The notes below the pieces were generated by a model that saw only the letters and a list, made by a program, of their open reading frames with translations, did no database searches and had not been told where the DNA came from. From the NCBI RefSeq assembly GCF_026210795.1, contig NC_089437.1:1612001-1676000 (forward strand): a stretch of 64,000 nucleotides of DNA, given 5' to 3'. This DNA comes from Rhizophagus irregularis. Lineage: Eukaryota; Glomeromycota; Glomeromycetes; Glomerales; Glomeraceae. Positions 1 through 12,589 of this stretch are shown piece by piece; within the stretch, counting starts at the first letter, position 1, and every line of letters starts with the position of its first letter. Made by a program: the position numbers and the translations under genes.

Positions 1-1185
1 CCGTGATGATGAACTCAACAGAAACGACGTAATATAAAAAAATTTTTTTTAGTTATGTCTACACGTCCTGTCGTCCTCTATAAAAATTGTATATGTTGAA
101 TTAATAATAATAATAATAATTTTCACTATTAATCAGAATAATAAGAACTATAATATAATTAGTGCACATTGAAATTCCTTCGCGATGCGATGACAGTTAT
201 GGATAGAATCAGTAACTATGTTGACATTAAAGGCGCCGTGCTGTAGTGCTGTATACTTTCCTTTTTTTTCTTAATTATTTTACAAAATGTTACAACGAAA
301 TTCTTGCGTAAATCAGATATCAAATGTCACATACCCTGATACCCAACAATACGTACAATGATAATCTTACATAATATGTATGGAAGACCTAGACATATTG
401 TGCGCCATAGACTATTCAATACTTTAGATAATAACAAGTTTTACTGTAAGAAGTTACTCCAAAAACTTGCTTCAAAGCTCACACAGTCTTGTGTGGCGCA
501 GCAGCAGGCACAATCTCCACAGGTTATGAGGTAAAGGTGGGTAATTTCACGTTTATCGTCAAGATTTTGATTGTAAGGATATCGGGTGATAGGAGATGGT
601 CGTCCGAAAGGACGTTTCCCAGTGATATTGCCGGTTACATTTGGCAAAAACATTTAACTCGAACTTATGTATTTAATGTAACTTTGAAAATAAAATTTCA
701 ATTTAATTGTTTAGTCGATCTTTATAAATAATTTCCCATCTTGTTACTAATTTTTTTAAATAATATCTCCGATCCGAATAACGTATTATTTAAGGAAGTG
801 TATAATTAGTAATACAACACGATTGAAAATATCTTATTTTCTTTTTGAATTTATAGATTCGTTAACAGTAAAGTGAGAAAAAAGAAACTCTATGTAAATA
901 TAATACTCTATTACATTAAAGTTATTTAAAAATTTGTTGTTAAACGATGTCACAATTGTTCTATTACAGCTGGTTTTGAACGGGATATTTCAAGTTTATT
1001 GTAATTTTTTGATCCGCTGATCCGTGATTTTTAAATGATTTTAATTGGCTAATAAATTTTGTGAAAATCGGAAGTGAACAAGGCTGTAATGGCTTTGCAA
1101 CTTTTTTCCTGTTTCCAACGATCAAGAATAGAATAACCTTCGATACTTATTATATGAATTATTTAAATTGTCACGAGATTATTGC
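1..1185. other. AT-rich intergenic stretch
   Basis: I see no supportable gene here. Short overlapping open frames on both strands around 441-731 have no recognisable motif and look like chance ORFs. A short (taa)n microsatellite lies near 100-120. Confidence 0.5.
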
Positions 1186-2001
1186 TAGGGATTGGAACCG
1201 TCAAAAAAAAGCTTAACCGGTTAATAACCGGTTAATTAAAGCGTCTAACCGGTTAATAGTCGGTTAATTAATCGGTTAATTAACCGGTTAATTTGTAATG
1301 AGGCTAACCGGTTAATAACCGGTTAATATATAAATTTTATATTTTAACGTGTGTTTAGAGGCCTATTTTTTGTATTTTAACGCGCGTTTAAAGATAAATT
1401 TTTGTGTTTTTAACTAAATAGTATTATAATATTTATATTAAAATGTATACATTAGTAAAAAATTACATACAGTATATTGTAATTACTTACTACCCAGTCA
1501 TGCAGTGGTCACCGGTATCAGCACTAAGTTGAAAAGTTTTTTAATTATATTTTTAGTTCTATCCGAAATTCCATTCCAATTCTGATGGCCACTGTAGTAT
1601 TCAAATTTTTGCATTTTTTCTTATTTAAAATACTATACCCGATCATATGCTGATTTCTGCATAAATCAAGGTTATAACTTTAGAATATTTTAACATAAAT
1701 AATGTTAAATTATAAATATCATATGCAATATATTATATTAAAATATAAGATTGCAGGTTTATCATCGAATCTATTAGGGTGGGCAAAATTAAAGTTAATG
1801 CTAGTAAAGTTAAAGTTAGAAGTTGGCTAGGAATTACTAATTTAGGATGATCTGTATTTTAACCGGTTAAGTTAGCCGGTTAATTAGTCGGTTAATTTAA
1901 CCGGTTAAATTAACCGGTTAACCGTTTTTTGAGAGGTCTTAACCGGTTAACCGCCTTAACCGGTTAATTAACCGGTTAACCTTAACCGGTTCCAATCCCT
2001 A
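1186..2001. mobile_element. Non-autonomous hAT-like element, AACCGGTTAA-rich (816 bp)
   Basis: The element has short terminal inverted repeats TAGGGATTGGAACCG / CGGTTCCAATCCCTA. It is flanked by a perfect 8-bp target duplication, attattgc at 1178-1185 and 2002-2009, which is the TSD length of hAT transposons. Both subterminal regions are packed with the palindrome AACCGGTT, probably transposase-binding repeats. There is no coding capacity. The same TIR and palindrome occur in the 405-bp element at 3808-4212, so both belong to one family. Confidence 0.9.
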
Positions 2002-2317
2002 ATTATTGCACAGAAGACTATTAAGGCTGTACGGAATTTGAACATTTTTTTTAAGTTTGATCGACATTAATTTAGAATATGCATTAGTCTAATGACTAAA
2101 CGATAATAAAGATATTAAAGATATTGAACGGGGCTATATCGGTCGAAGACCGATATAGTTACTTCCATTAAATATGGTAGTCATCACATTATGTACTGAT
2201 TCTAATAACGGATAATCAAATAATATTCAAGAAATTTTCTATATAAACGTGAAATTTTCATTTGACCTCTTTTAAAAAAAAAAATCCGGATATATTTTTT
2301 TTAACTTCAAATTCACC
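2002..2317. other. Upstream region of the 2318 gene with a perfect hairpin
   Basis: The stretch holds a perfect 11-bp stem with a 3-nt loop (arms 2134-2144 and 2148-2158, ctatatcggtc gaa gaccgatatag), about 160 nt before the start codon of the next gene. It could be a regulatory palindrome or a tiny foldback remnant. Otherwise it is AT-rich promoter-like sequence. Confidence 0.4.
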
Positions 2318-5300
2318 ATGTGTACAATTTTTCGTCTCGGTGTTACACTAACCGTACTTCTAATTTTTTCTAAGTTATTATTACCATGTTCTGCTCAACC
2401 ACCACAAGGTCCTATACCTGTTCCTCCTAGTTCTTTAGGAACTTACACTGATGGAACTATTTTATTCGCTACTGGCGATGTAAAGTCACCGGGGCTTTCG
2501 AAGAGATCCTTCAATTCTAATTTTGCTAGTCAGCTTAAAATTACGCTTCATTTCCTTAATACAAATGGAGAATTTAAACATATTGATGTTTCATGTAATT
2601 GCGATGAATTGCTTGATATACGTCCATTAAATCCAAATTATTTACTATTATTAACAAGAGATATTCCTACTTCTCGTAATTTAACTGTAAAGATAATGGA
2701 TTGGACGAATAAGATATTAAGTAATGTGAGTACAAATGCACAAATTCAAGCTATTGGTACAAGTATGAATGGTACAAGATTTTTTGTAGCTGGAATAAAT
2801 GCCACACAACTTTTATGCATTGAATACGCTATCAATGATAATGAACAAATAGTCGATGGAAGAATAAATAAAAGTATAGAAATTCCTGTATCGTTGACAA
2901 TCAATCAAATCGTCTCATTAGATTATAAATCATGGGGAATTATATTTAAGGAAACATTAGATGCGGATTATTATAATTATCGGCTTTTAATTATTTCACC
3001 TGAAACCGAAAATCCAACACCCATAATATTAAATAAAGATAGAATTTCCAGTATTTTATCACAAATTGCTTGTGCTGCTAATAAAAATTTTCAATATTAT
3101 TGCTTATTTACAAGTTATAATGATTTATTATTGGTTAATATACACAATAATTTAACAAATCAAACCAATTTATTCCAGTCCATTTGTTTTGATTCCGCTA
3201 AAGTTTATACCATGCCGAATATTGGCTTTTTAGTAGAAGTTAAAACTCGTGCATACATCAAATATATTGTATTGAATATTGATATTGATTATGGAGATCC
3301 AAACAATGCTTTTGGAGAATCGGTAGTAAATAATAATCAAGACGATATCGATATTGACCCTTTTATGCTTCCGAATAATACAATTGTACGTATATTAAAA
3401 AAAGATAATGAGTATAATTTTTTATCTAAAGGATCGTCCATACCTAAGAAAAATCAAGAAAGTAAGCATAATCGTACAGTATTTACAGTAAATTATAACA
3501 ATATTTTAATGCTTTTTATTTAATAATAGATGGTTCATATGGTTTATTCAATAATACTCATATTAAAGAAACTTATCCATCAGATAATGAATTGATTCCT
3601 GTTGGCACTGATAAAATTAAATTAACATTTATTCACACTGTTGATCTAACAGCTGCTGTTGATATCTCAATCCATCTAGAATCTGATGGTAGATATTTTT
3701 TGCGTCAAACACTTTTATGTACGGATCAATATTGTGAGATAGGCGATAATGGTTATTCACTTACCATTAATTTACTTGATATTACTTTTAATACACCAAA
3801 TGCTGATTAGGGATTGGAACCGGTTAATGTTAACCGGTTAATTAACCGGTTAAGACGGTTAACCGGTTAAAGGATTTTGAAAATCGGTTAACCGGTTAAA
3901 ACTATATTTACCATAATTCTAGTCAGATTTATATAATGCGGCCCAGAGACATGTAAATTGCGGCCACGTGTTCCTAAACTTGAAGTTTTAATGCTGAATT
4001 TTTTTCTATTTATTTATAATAATTTTAGTGATACATAGTCTTCCTATAACTAAATTATAACTAAATATGCAAGTAAAATCCAAAATTGGTACAATTTGCA
4101 GTAAAAAAAGTTTTTAAAATATTTTTAATATTAACCGGTTATTAACCGGTTAAGACCCTTGGTTAACCGGTTTTTAACCGGTTAAGGTTTTTTTGGACGG
4201 TTCCAATCCCTAATGCTGATTATTCAGTTGAAATTGATGATAAATTTCTGAGATATCAAAATGAAAGTGAAACGATTCCTGGTATAAGGAAAGGTAGTTG
4301 GATGATAAAAACAGTCACGTATATTTAAGTTGTTGACTATTTAATTTTGATTATGGTTATTAATATATCTTCTTATATAGGTCCGGATTCAAATAATTAC
4401 GATTCTGATGACGATTCTAGTAAGTAAATTTATTATTTATTTTGATCTATTCGAACTATATTTATATATATGTATGTATTTTTTTTAGAATATTTAGTGG
4501 GAATTATACATTTAACTGTTAATGGTACAAACTATTATCAGAGTCTTAATGAAGATGAAAAGGAATCTTTTATTAAACAAATAGGCAAAGAGATTTCACA
4601 TAGTATTCCTGTTAATGAATTAAGATTAAACATTTTAAGTAAATTTCTTGAATATGATAAAATTGATAGAGTGAATTTACTTTTTATTAAATTTAAGATA
4701 GATCCTTCGGATAACAATAATATTGACAAAAAAAGTGCAAAACATGTTTTTGATGATTTTACTAAATTATTTGATTTCAATAATAATATTCAAACATATT
4801 TGGATACTAATGATTATACAAAACATATTGATAGAAAATTTAAACCTCGTGAAGCATGTAAGTGTCATTACCATTCATTCATTTTTGTATTTGATTTAAT
4901 AATTTATTTTGATTTAATTTTGAATAGCTAGCTTATGGGACGATATTAGAATAAATTTACAAGAGCTTATTAAAGATAGAATATTTTTAGCATTTTTAAT
5001 ATTTTTTATATTTCTGTTGATTGCTACATATATTTTCGGTCGATTCAAGAATAAGGAGGTATGTTCAAGTTGTTATAATTATTTTTTTAAAATTGAAATA
5101 AATTAATATGTATATTATATGTTTACATGTACTATACTTTTTTATAGGGATCTAATTTTATCTTTTTTAAGATAACTCTTATTTTTGTTGATATTGTAAA
5201 TGATATTTCATTTGTCACAAAGAATAGATACAATTTACGAAGTTTTTTAATTCCAAGGTATTTACTATAATTTTTTTTAAATTTCTACTAACAAAATTAA

Positions 5301-5898
5301 ATTAATTTCATATTTTTTTTTGTTTGTTGTAGTATTATATTTGTTGTCGTTCCATTACTTCTAAATACATTCTTAGCTTTTAAAGTATTTATATTCAAAT
5401 TAACGAAGAATTCAAAATTTAAAGATTGGTTTGAAGAACATGCAATCTTTATTAGAATAATTACATTATTTGCTTCAGGAAATGTTGAATTACTTCATTT
5501 ACTTGATTCAAAATTTGCAGGAATTTCATTATTTGATGCTCCATTTTCTCCAAAAGCATTATATTGGATATTTTGGGGTGGAATTGCAAATATTTTTATT
5601 GAAGATATACCTCAGTTATTAATTCAGGTAAATTTATGATATATTTAAATATATATATATATATATTTATTATATATTAATAATCAATAATGTCTATTCT
5701 ATTTTATAGATACTATATGCCATGGCAATTGAAACAGATTATGATAATTTGGCCTTTTTCACTTTAATTACAAGCTCTTTAATATTAATCACAAATGTTA
5801 TTGGTTCTATTTATGAAATTCTTGCAAAAAAATATGAAAAGTTGCAAAAAGATTACACTAAATACATGAAAGAATTAGAAGAAAAAGAAAAAAATTAG
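2318..5898 (+). CDS. Multi-exon secreted/membrane protein of unknown function, exon 2 interrupted by a MITE
   Basis: My exon model is 2318-3461, 3530-4281, 4381-4419, 4489-4857, 4928-5058, 5148-5257, 5333-5627 and 5710-5898, with GT/AG introns (gtaagc, gtataa, gtaagt, gtaagt, gtatgt, gtattt, gtaaat). Without the transposon and one TSD copy the exons total 2616 nt, or 871 residues, all in frame. The protein starts with a signal peptide (hydrophobic core VTLTVLLIFSKLLLP, then CSA). A ~450-residue extracellular part with several N-glycosylation sequons follows. The C-terminal third has several membrane helices (IFLAFLIFFIFLLIATYIF, IIFVVVPLLLNTFLAFKVF and others) and ends in a basic/acidic coiled coil. 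This suits a plasma-membrane receptor or channel-like protein, but I do not recognise the family. The 405-bp insertion at 3808-4212 introduces a stop at its first codon, so this copy is probably inactive unless the insert is removed. The exon 1 and exon 2 donors are the least certain. Confidence 0.75.
3808..4212. mobile_element. hAT-like MITE inside coding exon (405 bp)
   Basis: It has the same TAGGGATTGGAACCG terminal repeats and AACCGGTT palindromes as 1186-2001. A perfect 8-bp TSD, atgctgat, lies at 3800-3807 and 4213-4220. The stop codon that truncates the host exon is formed by the host 't' junction and the TIR (gat tag). Removing the element plus one TSD restores an open frame across the site. 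Confidence 0.93.
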
Positions 5899-6219
5899 AA
5901 GAATAGTATAAAACAAATTCAATCACATGATATGCGATTTATCTATTAAGAATAGCTGTGGAAGACAAAGGTTTTTATTTCAAAAAACAAAAATGTTAAA
6001 TGTATAAAATAATTTAAATTATAAAAGAAAAAGTATTTATAACTTCATTAACACAAACTTTTATTAATTTCTATATTCCATTTATAATATATAATATTTC
6101 TTTTTTATCTCATGGTTCCTAGTTAAAATTTGTGATTTTTTGCGCCATGAAAATCATTGATATCCATAATTCCTGTGAAATCATTAATTGTTTAAACAAA
6201 GTCATTAAAATCACTGTAT
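5899..6219. other. 3' flank and intergenic
   Basis: AT-rich 3' flank of the preceding gene. I see nothing else in it. Confidence 0.4.
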
Positions 6220-6414
6220 CCCTATAAAAACGAAATGTGCTAAATTTTTTTATATTTGTGCTCATGTGTAATAAATGTCTAAAAAAGCACCATTATGTTT
6301 AATTTTTGTTTATTTGTAATAAGACATAAATCGGATAAAATGGTGCTTTTTTAGACATTTATTACACATGAACACGAATTTAAAATAAATTTAACACATT
6401 TCGTTTTTATAGGG
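6220..6414. mobile_element. 195-bp hairpin MITE
   Basis: Almost the whole sequence is an inverted repeat. The outer arms begin CCCTATAAAAACGAAATGTG and end with its complement at 6395-6414. The inner arms, around AATAAATGTCTAAAAAAGCA, flank a short AT-rich loop. The flanks read tat on both sides, consistent with a 2-3-bp (TA-type) target duplication as in Tc1/mariner- or Harbinger-related MITEs. There is no coding capacity. Confidence 0.75.
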
Positions 6415-7629
6415 TATTCATTCATAAATTTCTTTGGCCATATTTGCATCACAATCTTTTATGATCTCAAAACCTAATCAAACTAAACCATTATTATGTA
6501 TGTATAAATAATCCATTTTCGTTCTCTCCCATGTGTAATTTGATTTTTAAAAATGATTAGAAACACAAAAATAATTTTTTAAGAGAAAGAAATGCTCATT
6601 CTATTCATGTGTGTTATTTTATTATAACGCTTTGAAAGGGCTGGCCTGGCCTAAAACCACAGCTCTAGTTTTTTTTAAAAAATAGTATACAAATTATCAT
6701 GTAAATGATGTGATCAATTCAAAAATCCATAGCACACCATACTCCATTGATTTTTGAAAGACTTGGTTTAACTTTAATTTGTCCTAATGTCCGTCCAACA
6801 AGTGTATTTTTAGAATTAACTAATTTACTGTATTACATTTATCGCGTATGTAGAGTTACACCCAGCTCCCAGAAGAGTTGACTGGCATTGAAAAATTTGG
6901 CCAGAGAAGTCTAATGTACTGGTAACAAATTGGTAATACCTATTTGTACACATTTGAAAATGTCCGTTCACGATTTTAGTTGATTGAACTTCAGTTTATC
7001 ACGCCCCTTCACTTAGGAATATTTGATCAGCCCGATTTAAATTAAAACAAAAATATTGAATATTAAAAAGCACGGTATATTACTGTATTATATAGTATAA
7101 TAAGGGTCAAATCCAAAAATGTAATAATTATATAGATTTCCAGCCATATAACTATAAAATTAACCAAAAATAAAGTCAATTAATTATTTTTACCTCTAAA
7201 AATATAATAACTTTTTTATTTGCAACATCACTTTAACTTTCTAAACCCTTAATTCATCCTCTATCTCTTAACAGTTAACACAAAAAAAAAATCATCATTA
7301 GAAACGTCTTGCATATGCCTACCTATTATTACTATTACAACATGATGCATCCATGTTTAGTCACTACATCTGCAATCGAGGTATGATGAGTGAATTTATA
7401 TTCCTTTTCACATTCCTATAAAAATTAAATCATTTGATGAACAGATAACGCTAACTAAACAAAACATGATTCTAATATTAGTGCAATGAAAGTGACACGG
7501 TAATTTAAATACTTCAATACTTATCATATTATACAATTTATAGTTTTTTTAATTCACAAAATACTTTTGACTTAATAATTATTTCACTAAACTATTTCTA
7601 TCATTTAAGACATCATCAGTTATTAAAGT
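6415..7629. other. Intergenic, AT-rich
   Basis: No convincing ORF, RNA or repeat was found. Confidence 0.4.
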
Positions 7630-7910
7630 AATCCATTAATTGAAAGGACTTCGCAAAATCCTGAATAATTAAACAATGGTGAATTTTAAGTAAGTGGTTA
7701 AATGAAAATTACATTTTTGCATAAAAGTTCTTTTGATTCATTGGGAATACAAGCAATTAATGTACTTGCCACCCTTAATGAACATAGCTGATAAGACCTT
7801 TTAAAATCCAGAATATTCCTGCATAAAATTCTAACAGCTATTTTACGCCAAAAACGATTAATCCCTGTAAAAAAAGTTGATCCGTTTTTTATATTCCATC
7901 TTTTTTCCAT
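7630..7910 (-). pseudogene. F-box gene relic
   Basis: Read on the minus strand, this is clearly related at the DNA level to the F-box gene at 46881-48349. Both share the blocks around 'aattgaaaggact', 'ttttgattca(c/t)tgggaa' and 'attctaacagctattttac', in the same order. Encoded remnants include KIAVRIL, which matches the intact gene's segment CKIAVRILWSNVWDF after the F-box core. Upstream and downstream parts are missing and the frame is broken, so this is a truncated dead paralogue. Confidence 0.7.
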
Positions 7911-8392
7911 AAAGGGCTCATATTTCCAGAATGAATAGCCTTATATCATGGAATTTATCAAATTATTTACATTTTCCGTGAAAGGCCCATCTCTACAGAG
8001 CTTTTACGAAAATAATGGATAAATTTTTTATAGGGTTGATGTTGCCGTAGTAAATAAATTTTGTTGTACAGTAAATGGTTACACAATGTACATCTGAAAA
8101 TCTCCATATATTTATAGCCATGAATGATTAATAGAATTTTTTACATTTTTAACTCCTTTATACACCAATACTCTTTTTTTCAAAAAAAAAAGAAAAGGTT
8201 TGTTAAATGTGCACAAAAACAGAAAATTTTTGATAGATTAATATAATTGATAGTTGGCTTTATTACCTTAATAAAATTGGTTTCTTTTATAAAATTATGG
8301 CTAAAAATAATATATTTACTATTAGTTTAATATTTTTTTCTTTAAAGTTTTATTGATGTAAAAAAGCTCTTTTTTACCAAAAAACCAATTTT
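7911..8392. other. Intergenic, AT-rich
   Basis: Only homopolymer-rich sequence. I see no supportable feature. Confidence 0.35.
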
Positions 8393-9170
8393 TTGTATTT
8401 ATATGAAAACTACTTGAAAACCTGCCTTTCCAATCTTAGAAAATCTTTCCCCTTGTGCAAAATTACATGTATACTAACTCCATCACAATTGAATTTCACT
8501 CCACCAAGTGGTAGTGATGAAGTGAGCATTATTGGAAGCATTCTTTCTGACGATATAGCACTATCAACTCCACCACAATCGAATTTCACTCCACCAAGTG
8601 ATAGTGATGAAGTGAAAGTTCCTTTACAAATTGGAAGCATCCTTCCTGATGGTACAGTACTACCAAAGCCACCACCACAACTGAATTTCATTCCAGCAAG
8701 AGACAGTGATGAAGTGAGCTTTTCTTCTTCACAAATGACATTTGATGATGATGATGATGATGAGGAATCCCTGATTTAAACAGTTTTCTAAGTTCTATGC
8801 CAACTAATACACAAAAATGGGATTTACCTTCAGGAAATTTTGTTAAAGAAATTTACTTTGTAAATATATCTCAATGTGCAGAAGTCTTAAAAAAAAAGAA
8901 AACACTAAGTCCAGTGGAGAGATCCACCTTGAGATATGGTATGTCAGAGATCATAGATCTCTTGATGCATATGCGAAATTGGTTTTCTGTTTCAGCACAT
9001 GATGAAAAATCACATAGCAGTCTTAACGGTTCCTGCATTAGATGAAGAGATGAATGCGTTCATTGCAGATGTAGAAAAGGTACATTTGTAAATGTGCATT
9101 ATGTATAGTTGGTTCAACTTACAAAAATTTCCATTTTTATACATTGTTAACAGGTTCGTCTCAGACTCTG
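8393..9170 (+). pseudogene. Decayed host gene, 5' pieces (repeat region and following exon)
   Basis: Two open stretches lie in different frames. The first (8393-8779) holds three imperfect repeats with a core like LNFTPPSGSDEV, separated by IGSIL(S/P)D(D/G)-type spacers and ending in a DDDDDDEE acidic run. The second (8797-9045) reads MPTNTQKWDLPSGNFV and continues in a shifted frame (LTVPALDEEMNAFIADVEK) to a plausible donor at 9079-9080 (gtacat). The second piece looks like the start of the same host gene whose later exons appear at 12590-13438 and 41751-41920. The start codon is uncertain and no function is recognised. Confidence 0.45.
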
Positions 9171-9179
9171 TCAACTATA

Positions 9180-12100
9180 ACTAAACATTAGGGAGACAAT
9201 AGCTATAATGTAGTTTATACCAGCAAGACATGCAAAAATACAATACACAAAATATAACACAATCACAGTTCATTTTTAATATAAGAGTTTATTGAATAGT
9301 AATATAAGTTAATCTCTAACTTATACTAACTAAACTTAACACACTTCGATCTCTCTATTTCTACCTATTCGACACTAACTTAACTCAAGAAAAATCAAAA
9401 GATATTTATATGAAAATAAAATATAAAGACAATAATATAACTAAAATAAATAAAATATATAAAATAAATAAAATAAATATAATAAATAAAAGAAATAATA
9501 AAAATAATAAAAATAACATAAATAATATAAATAACAAAAATAATTGTAAACGTTAATCAGATCTACTTTATTTATTTATTTAGTTATTTTATTACTAAAA
9601 GAGTGGTAGAACCCAGACTATTACAAATAAAAGAAGAAAGAGTTCAAAAAGACTTAAAACTAATATATGTGTATAGAACTTTGTTCGTCATCCCTACAAG
9701 ACCACACTCTTCGATCTGTACTATTAGATAAAGTAGGACTATGCTAATAAATCAAATGGGAACCATAAAAAAACCATCTGAGAGACTAGCTACTATTTAA
9801 AACAATCAAAATTAGAAAAAAAATAATGATCCGTAATTTCCTTTCAATCAAGGTTGCCACCTGTGAATACTGTAAGATGTGGAGTGGTTCACACTATTTT
9901 AAGTTGTGTTATACGTATGATAACAAAAAAAGAACAAAAATGTAGATAAATCTACTGGATAAGGGTATCGTACACCTAATATTGCGAATACTAATATATA
10001 TGATATATATAAATTAAACGGTCTTGGAACTTGAAGGTTCTGTAACCAGGGAGTCATCAGTGGTGACTGGTGTAGGATGGAGTCATTTCATTTTGTGATC
10101 CAGAAATGGCAAATACTAATGATAATCATTATGAGCATTATCCCTTTTGTATGGGCGGTATTCAATTTCAGCTGTATCGTTAGATACCTCAGCGTGTGGG
10201 TGTGTAGGAAATCACATAGCTCCTTGAGTTTGGAGATTATTATTTATTATTCTTGAGAAATTTATTAAGATTTTTATCTAGCGTAGCATTGCTAAAACTG
10301 TATTCGTGGTTCTCTTTTCTCTTTGCCAAATAATTAGGCATGCGACTATAAAAACTATCTGATGCATTCGTTAAAGATGTGACAGTATTTGTATGAGAGT
10401 AGTAATGTTTGGGAGTTGTACCATGATATGTTGCCTCTTTTATTAAAGCATCCGCCTTTAATTTTTCAATTCTTTGCTGTTGAGTTTTTTTCTACAATAT
10501 GAGTAGGTATATATTCATCACTAAATTGTGTACGGTATATTGGACGTCTCACAATGTATTTGCCTTTTCTATTGTAGCGTGCAGTTTTATCTTCTAGTGG
10601 ATAAAAAGATTTATCAACATTATACATATAGGTGAATCACTCATGAAATCCAGGAACTACATAACGATTATTTACGTATATTGGGTCCTTTAGTATAATA
10701 TCATGATATTTTGTAGGTATGAATACATCTGGAATCGGGTTGTAATCAGAAGGTGGTGCAGAAGGTGTTGTATCTATTTGACTAAATTTAGTCCAGATTT
10801 ATTTCTTGTGATATGAATCCACCACAAAAAAGGGGACCAAGAACGGATAGTCATTAGCGTTTGGGATCGTATAAGGTTGTTTGTACAATAAATATCGAAT
10901 AGGTGCTTTCACATATTGAGATTTCAAAAATAAAAAACAATATTTGCGCACTATTGCCAAATAATCTTGATTTTTAGCTTTGCGATTAGATGGTAATTGC
11001 ATCTTATTAAATATACGATAGCAGGTGCATTTAAAACGTATTTCTTGTTGTTTTTGTGTCTGTAAGTTAGAACTCAATTCATATCGGAAGTTGGACAAAG
11101 ATTTTTGGTACATATGTCTGTTACCCGTTTAGTGATAGAAAGAGAATCTCTAGCATGAATATTGCTATCGTATGAAATACCCAGTCGTCTAGAGGTAATA
11201 CGTTTGGTTTTACCCTTGAGCTATCTGTAATATAATAAATTAGCATGGGAGGACTTATTGTTAACAAAGTCTGTTAATGTTGATTCTGAATTTTGTAAAT
11301 TTTTTTGTTTAATATTATTGAAACACTGTGTTTTTGCGAAGTGTGTTGATGAGTAATGCATGTGCTTTATTGTGTGACATGACAAAGGAAGTAGGAATAC
11401 CACATTATGTATCTTTATGAAAGTGTTTAGGGTCATTAATGTGAGGGCAGAGAATGTATATGCCAAAATAAAAGCATCGTTTCTTATAAGTAAAGTTAAA
11501 AAATGTCTTTGTAGAATAATTTCTATTGGCTGTGCTAATTGCACGTGATTTTATAATGTTAATTCTATCCAATAATTTGTTACGGAGAAAATTAAAATAT
11601 TTATCTTGTACACAGCGAGGAAGAACTCTTTGTAAGGTAAAAAATGTGTAAGCATACAGCTAATCTGGTGTTTGTGGCTGAGGAAAGGACTTGTGTTATT
11701 ATAACTAATCGGTTTAGTATTCATATGATAATCATTTGTGTGTATTGTTAAATGAATGTCATTGGTATTTTGCTTGTGATCAGCAAGCTCAAAAAAGAAT
11801 CTTCTCGATCGGTGGATTTCATAAATCTTGTTATAACCTGATCATTTTAGTGTAGTCACGTGAAATTTTTTCAGGGAAACTGAAAGGGTAGTTTTTTTCT
11901 GGTCTTTGAGTAAATTTTTTGTGATAGATGTAATGTCTTAAGGCGATAAAGGAATATTGTCCTGTGTGGAAGTGATAGGAGCGCTAGAAACTGAAGGTAT
12001 ATCATTTCCTCCATAGCTAGTTTCTTCTATTTTAGCTTTAGCTAACTGTTCAAAATAATCATCTTCATCATCATAGAATTCTTCTGTTTTATCGTCTTTA

Positions 12101-12580
12101 AGATGAAGAGTTGAGTACGTATAAGGATAAATATCATCAATATCAAGGGAAAGAATATCCTTAGCAGAAAGTACCGTTGGACGCTCAGTATTATGTAATA
12201 TTTTATCTGAGTCATTTTCAGGTGGTGTTGGGTCACCGAGTTGAGGATATGGTTGTTGTGAAGTGGGAGACCAGTCTATTTCGATATAAGGTGTAAAAGC
12301 CATATTCCTTTATGATATAGGTTATAATAATAAGAACAGAAAAAACCTCGTATAAGACAGAGGCGCCCGTTTGGGCCTCTTCCCCTTTGGCATTTCAAAT
12401 AGAAACTAAAAAAAAAAACTTGCACAAAATTACTGCAGAAAACTATCAAAAATAAAAAAAGGGGAAAGAGTTTTTTTTCCCTTTTAATCAGATCTACAAA
12501 ATTATTTGATTACATAATGATTGATCTACTAATTAATCATCTGATTTTTGAATCACGTGATTTTTACTGCACCTAGATGG
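9180..12580 (-). mobile_element. Unidentified decayed minus-strand element or gene
   Basis: This ~3.4-kb block separates two parts of the decayed host gene and has minus-strand coding character throughout. An acidic ORF starts at 12303 (MAFTPYIEIDWSPTSQ) and runs to 11938. A conserved-looking stretch around 11440-11660 reads RVLPRCVQDKYFNFLRNKLL in one frame. An ORF at 10799-11113 is followed, after stops, by PIPDVFIPTKYHDIILKDPI and further readable pieces down to ~10100. Many stops and frame changes are present. I could not assign a family, and neither TIRs, LTRs nor a TSD could be fixed, so the boundaries are approximate. Confidence 0.35.
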
Positions 12581-12589
12581 TACAGAAGA

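Noticed and set aside
441-731. Overlapping 70-80 aa ORFs on both strands
   Set aside because: No motif, no exon signals, and mutual overlap; most likely chance.
9556-12497. Shared word ttaatcagatctac at 9556 and 12483 as LTR ends
   Set aside because: The surrounding sequences do not match beyond ~15 bp, and no TG...CA ends or TSD fit.
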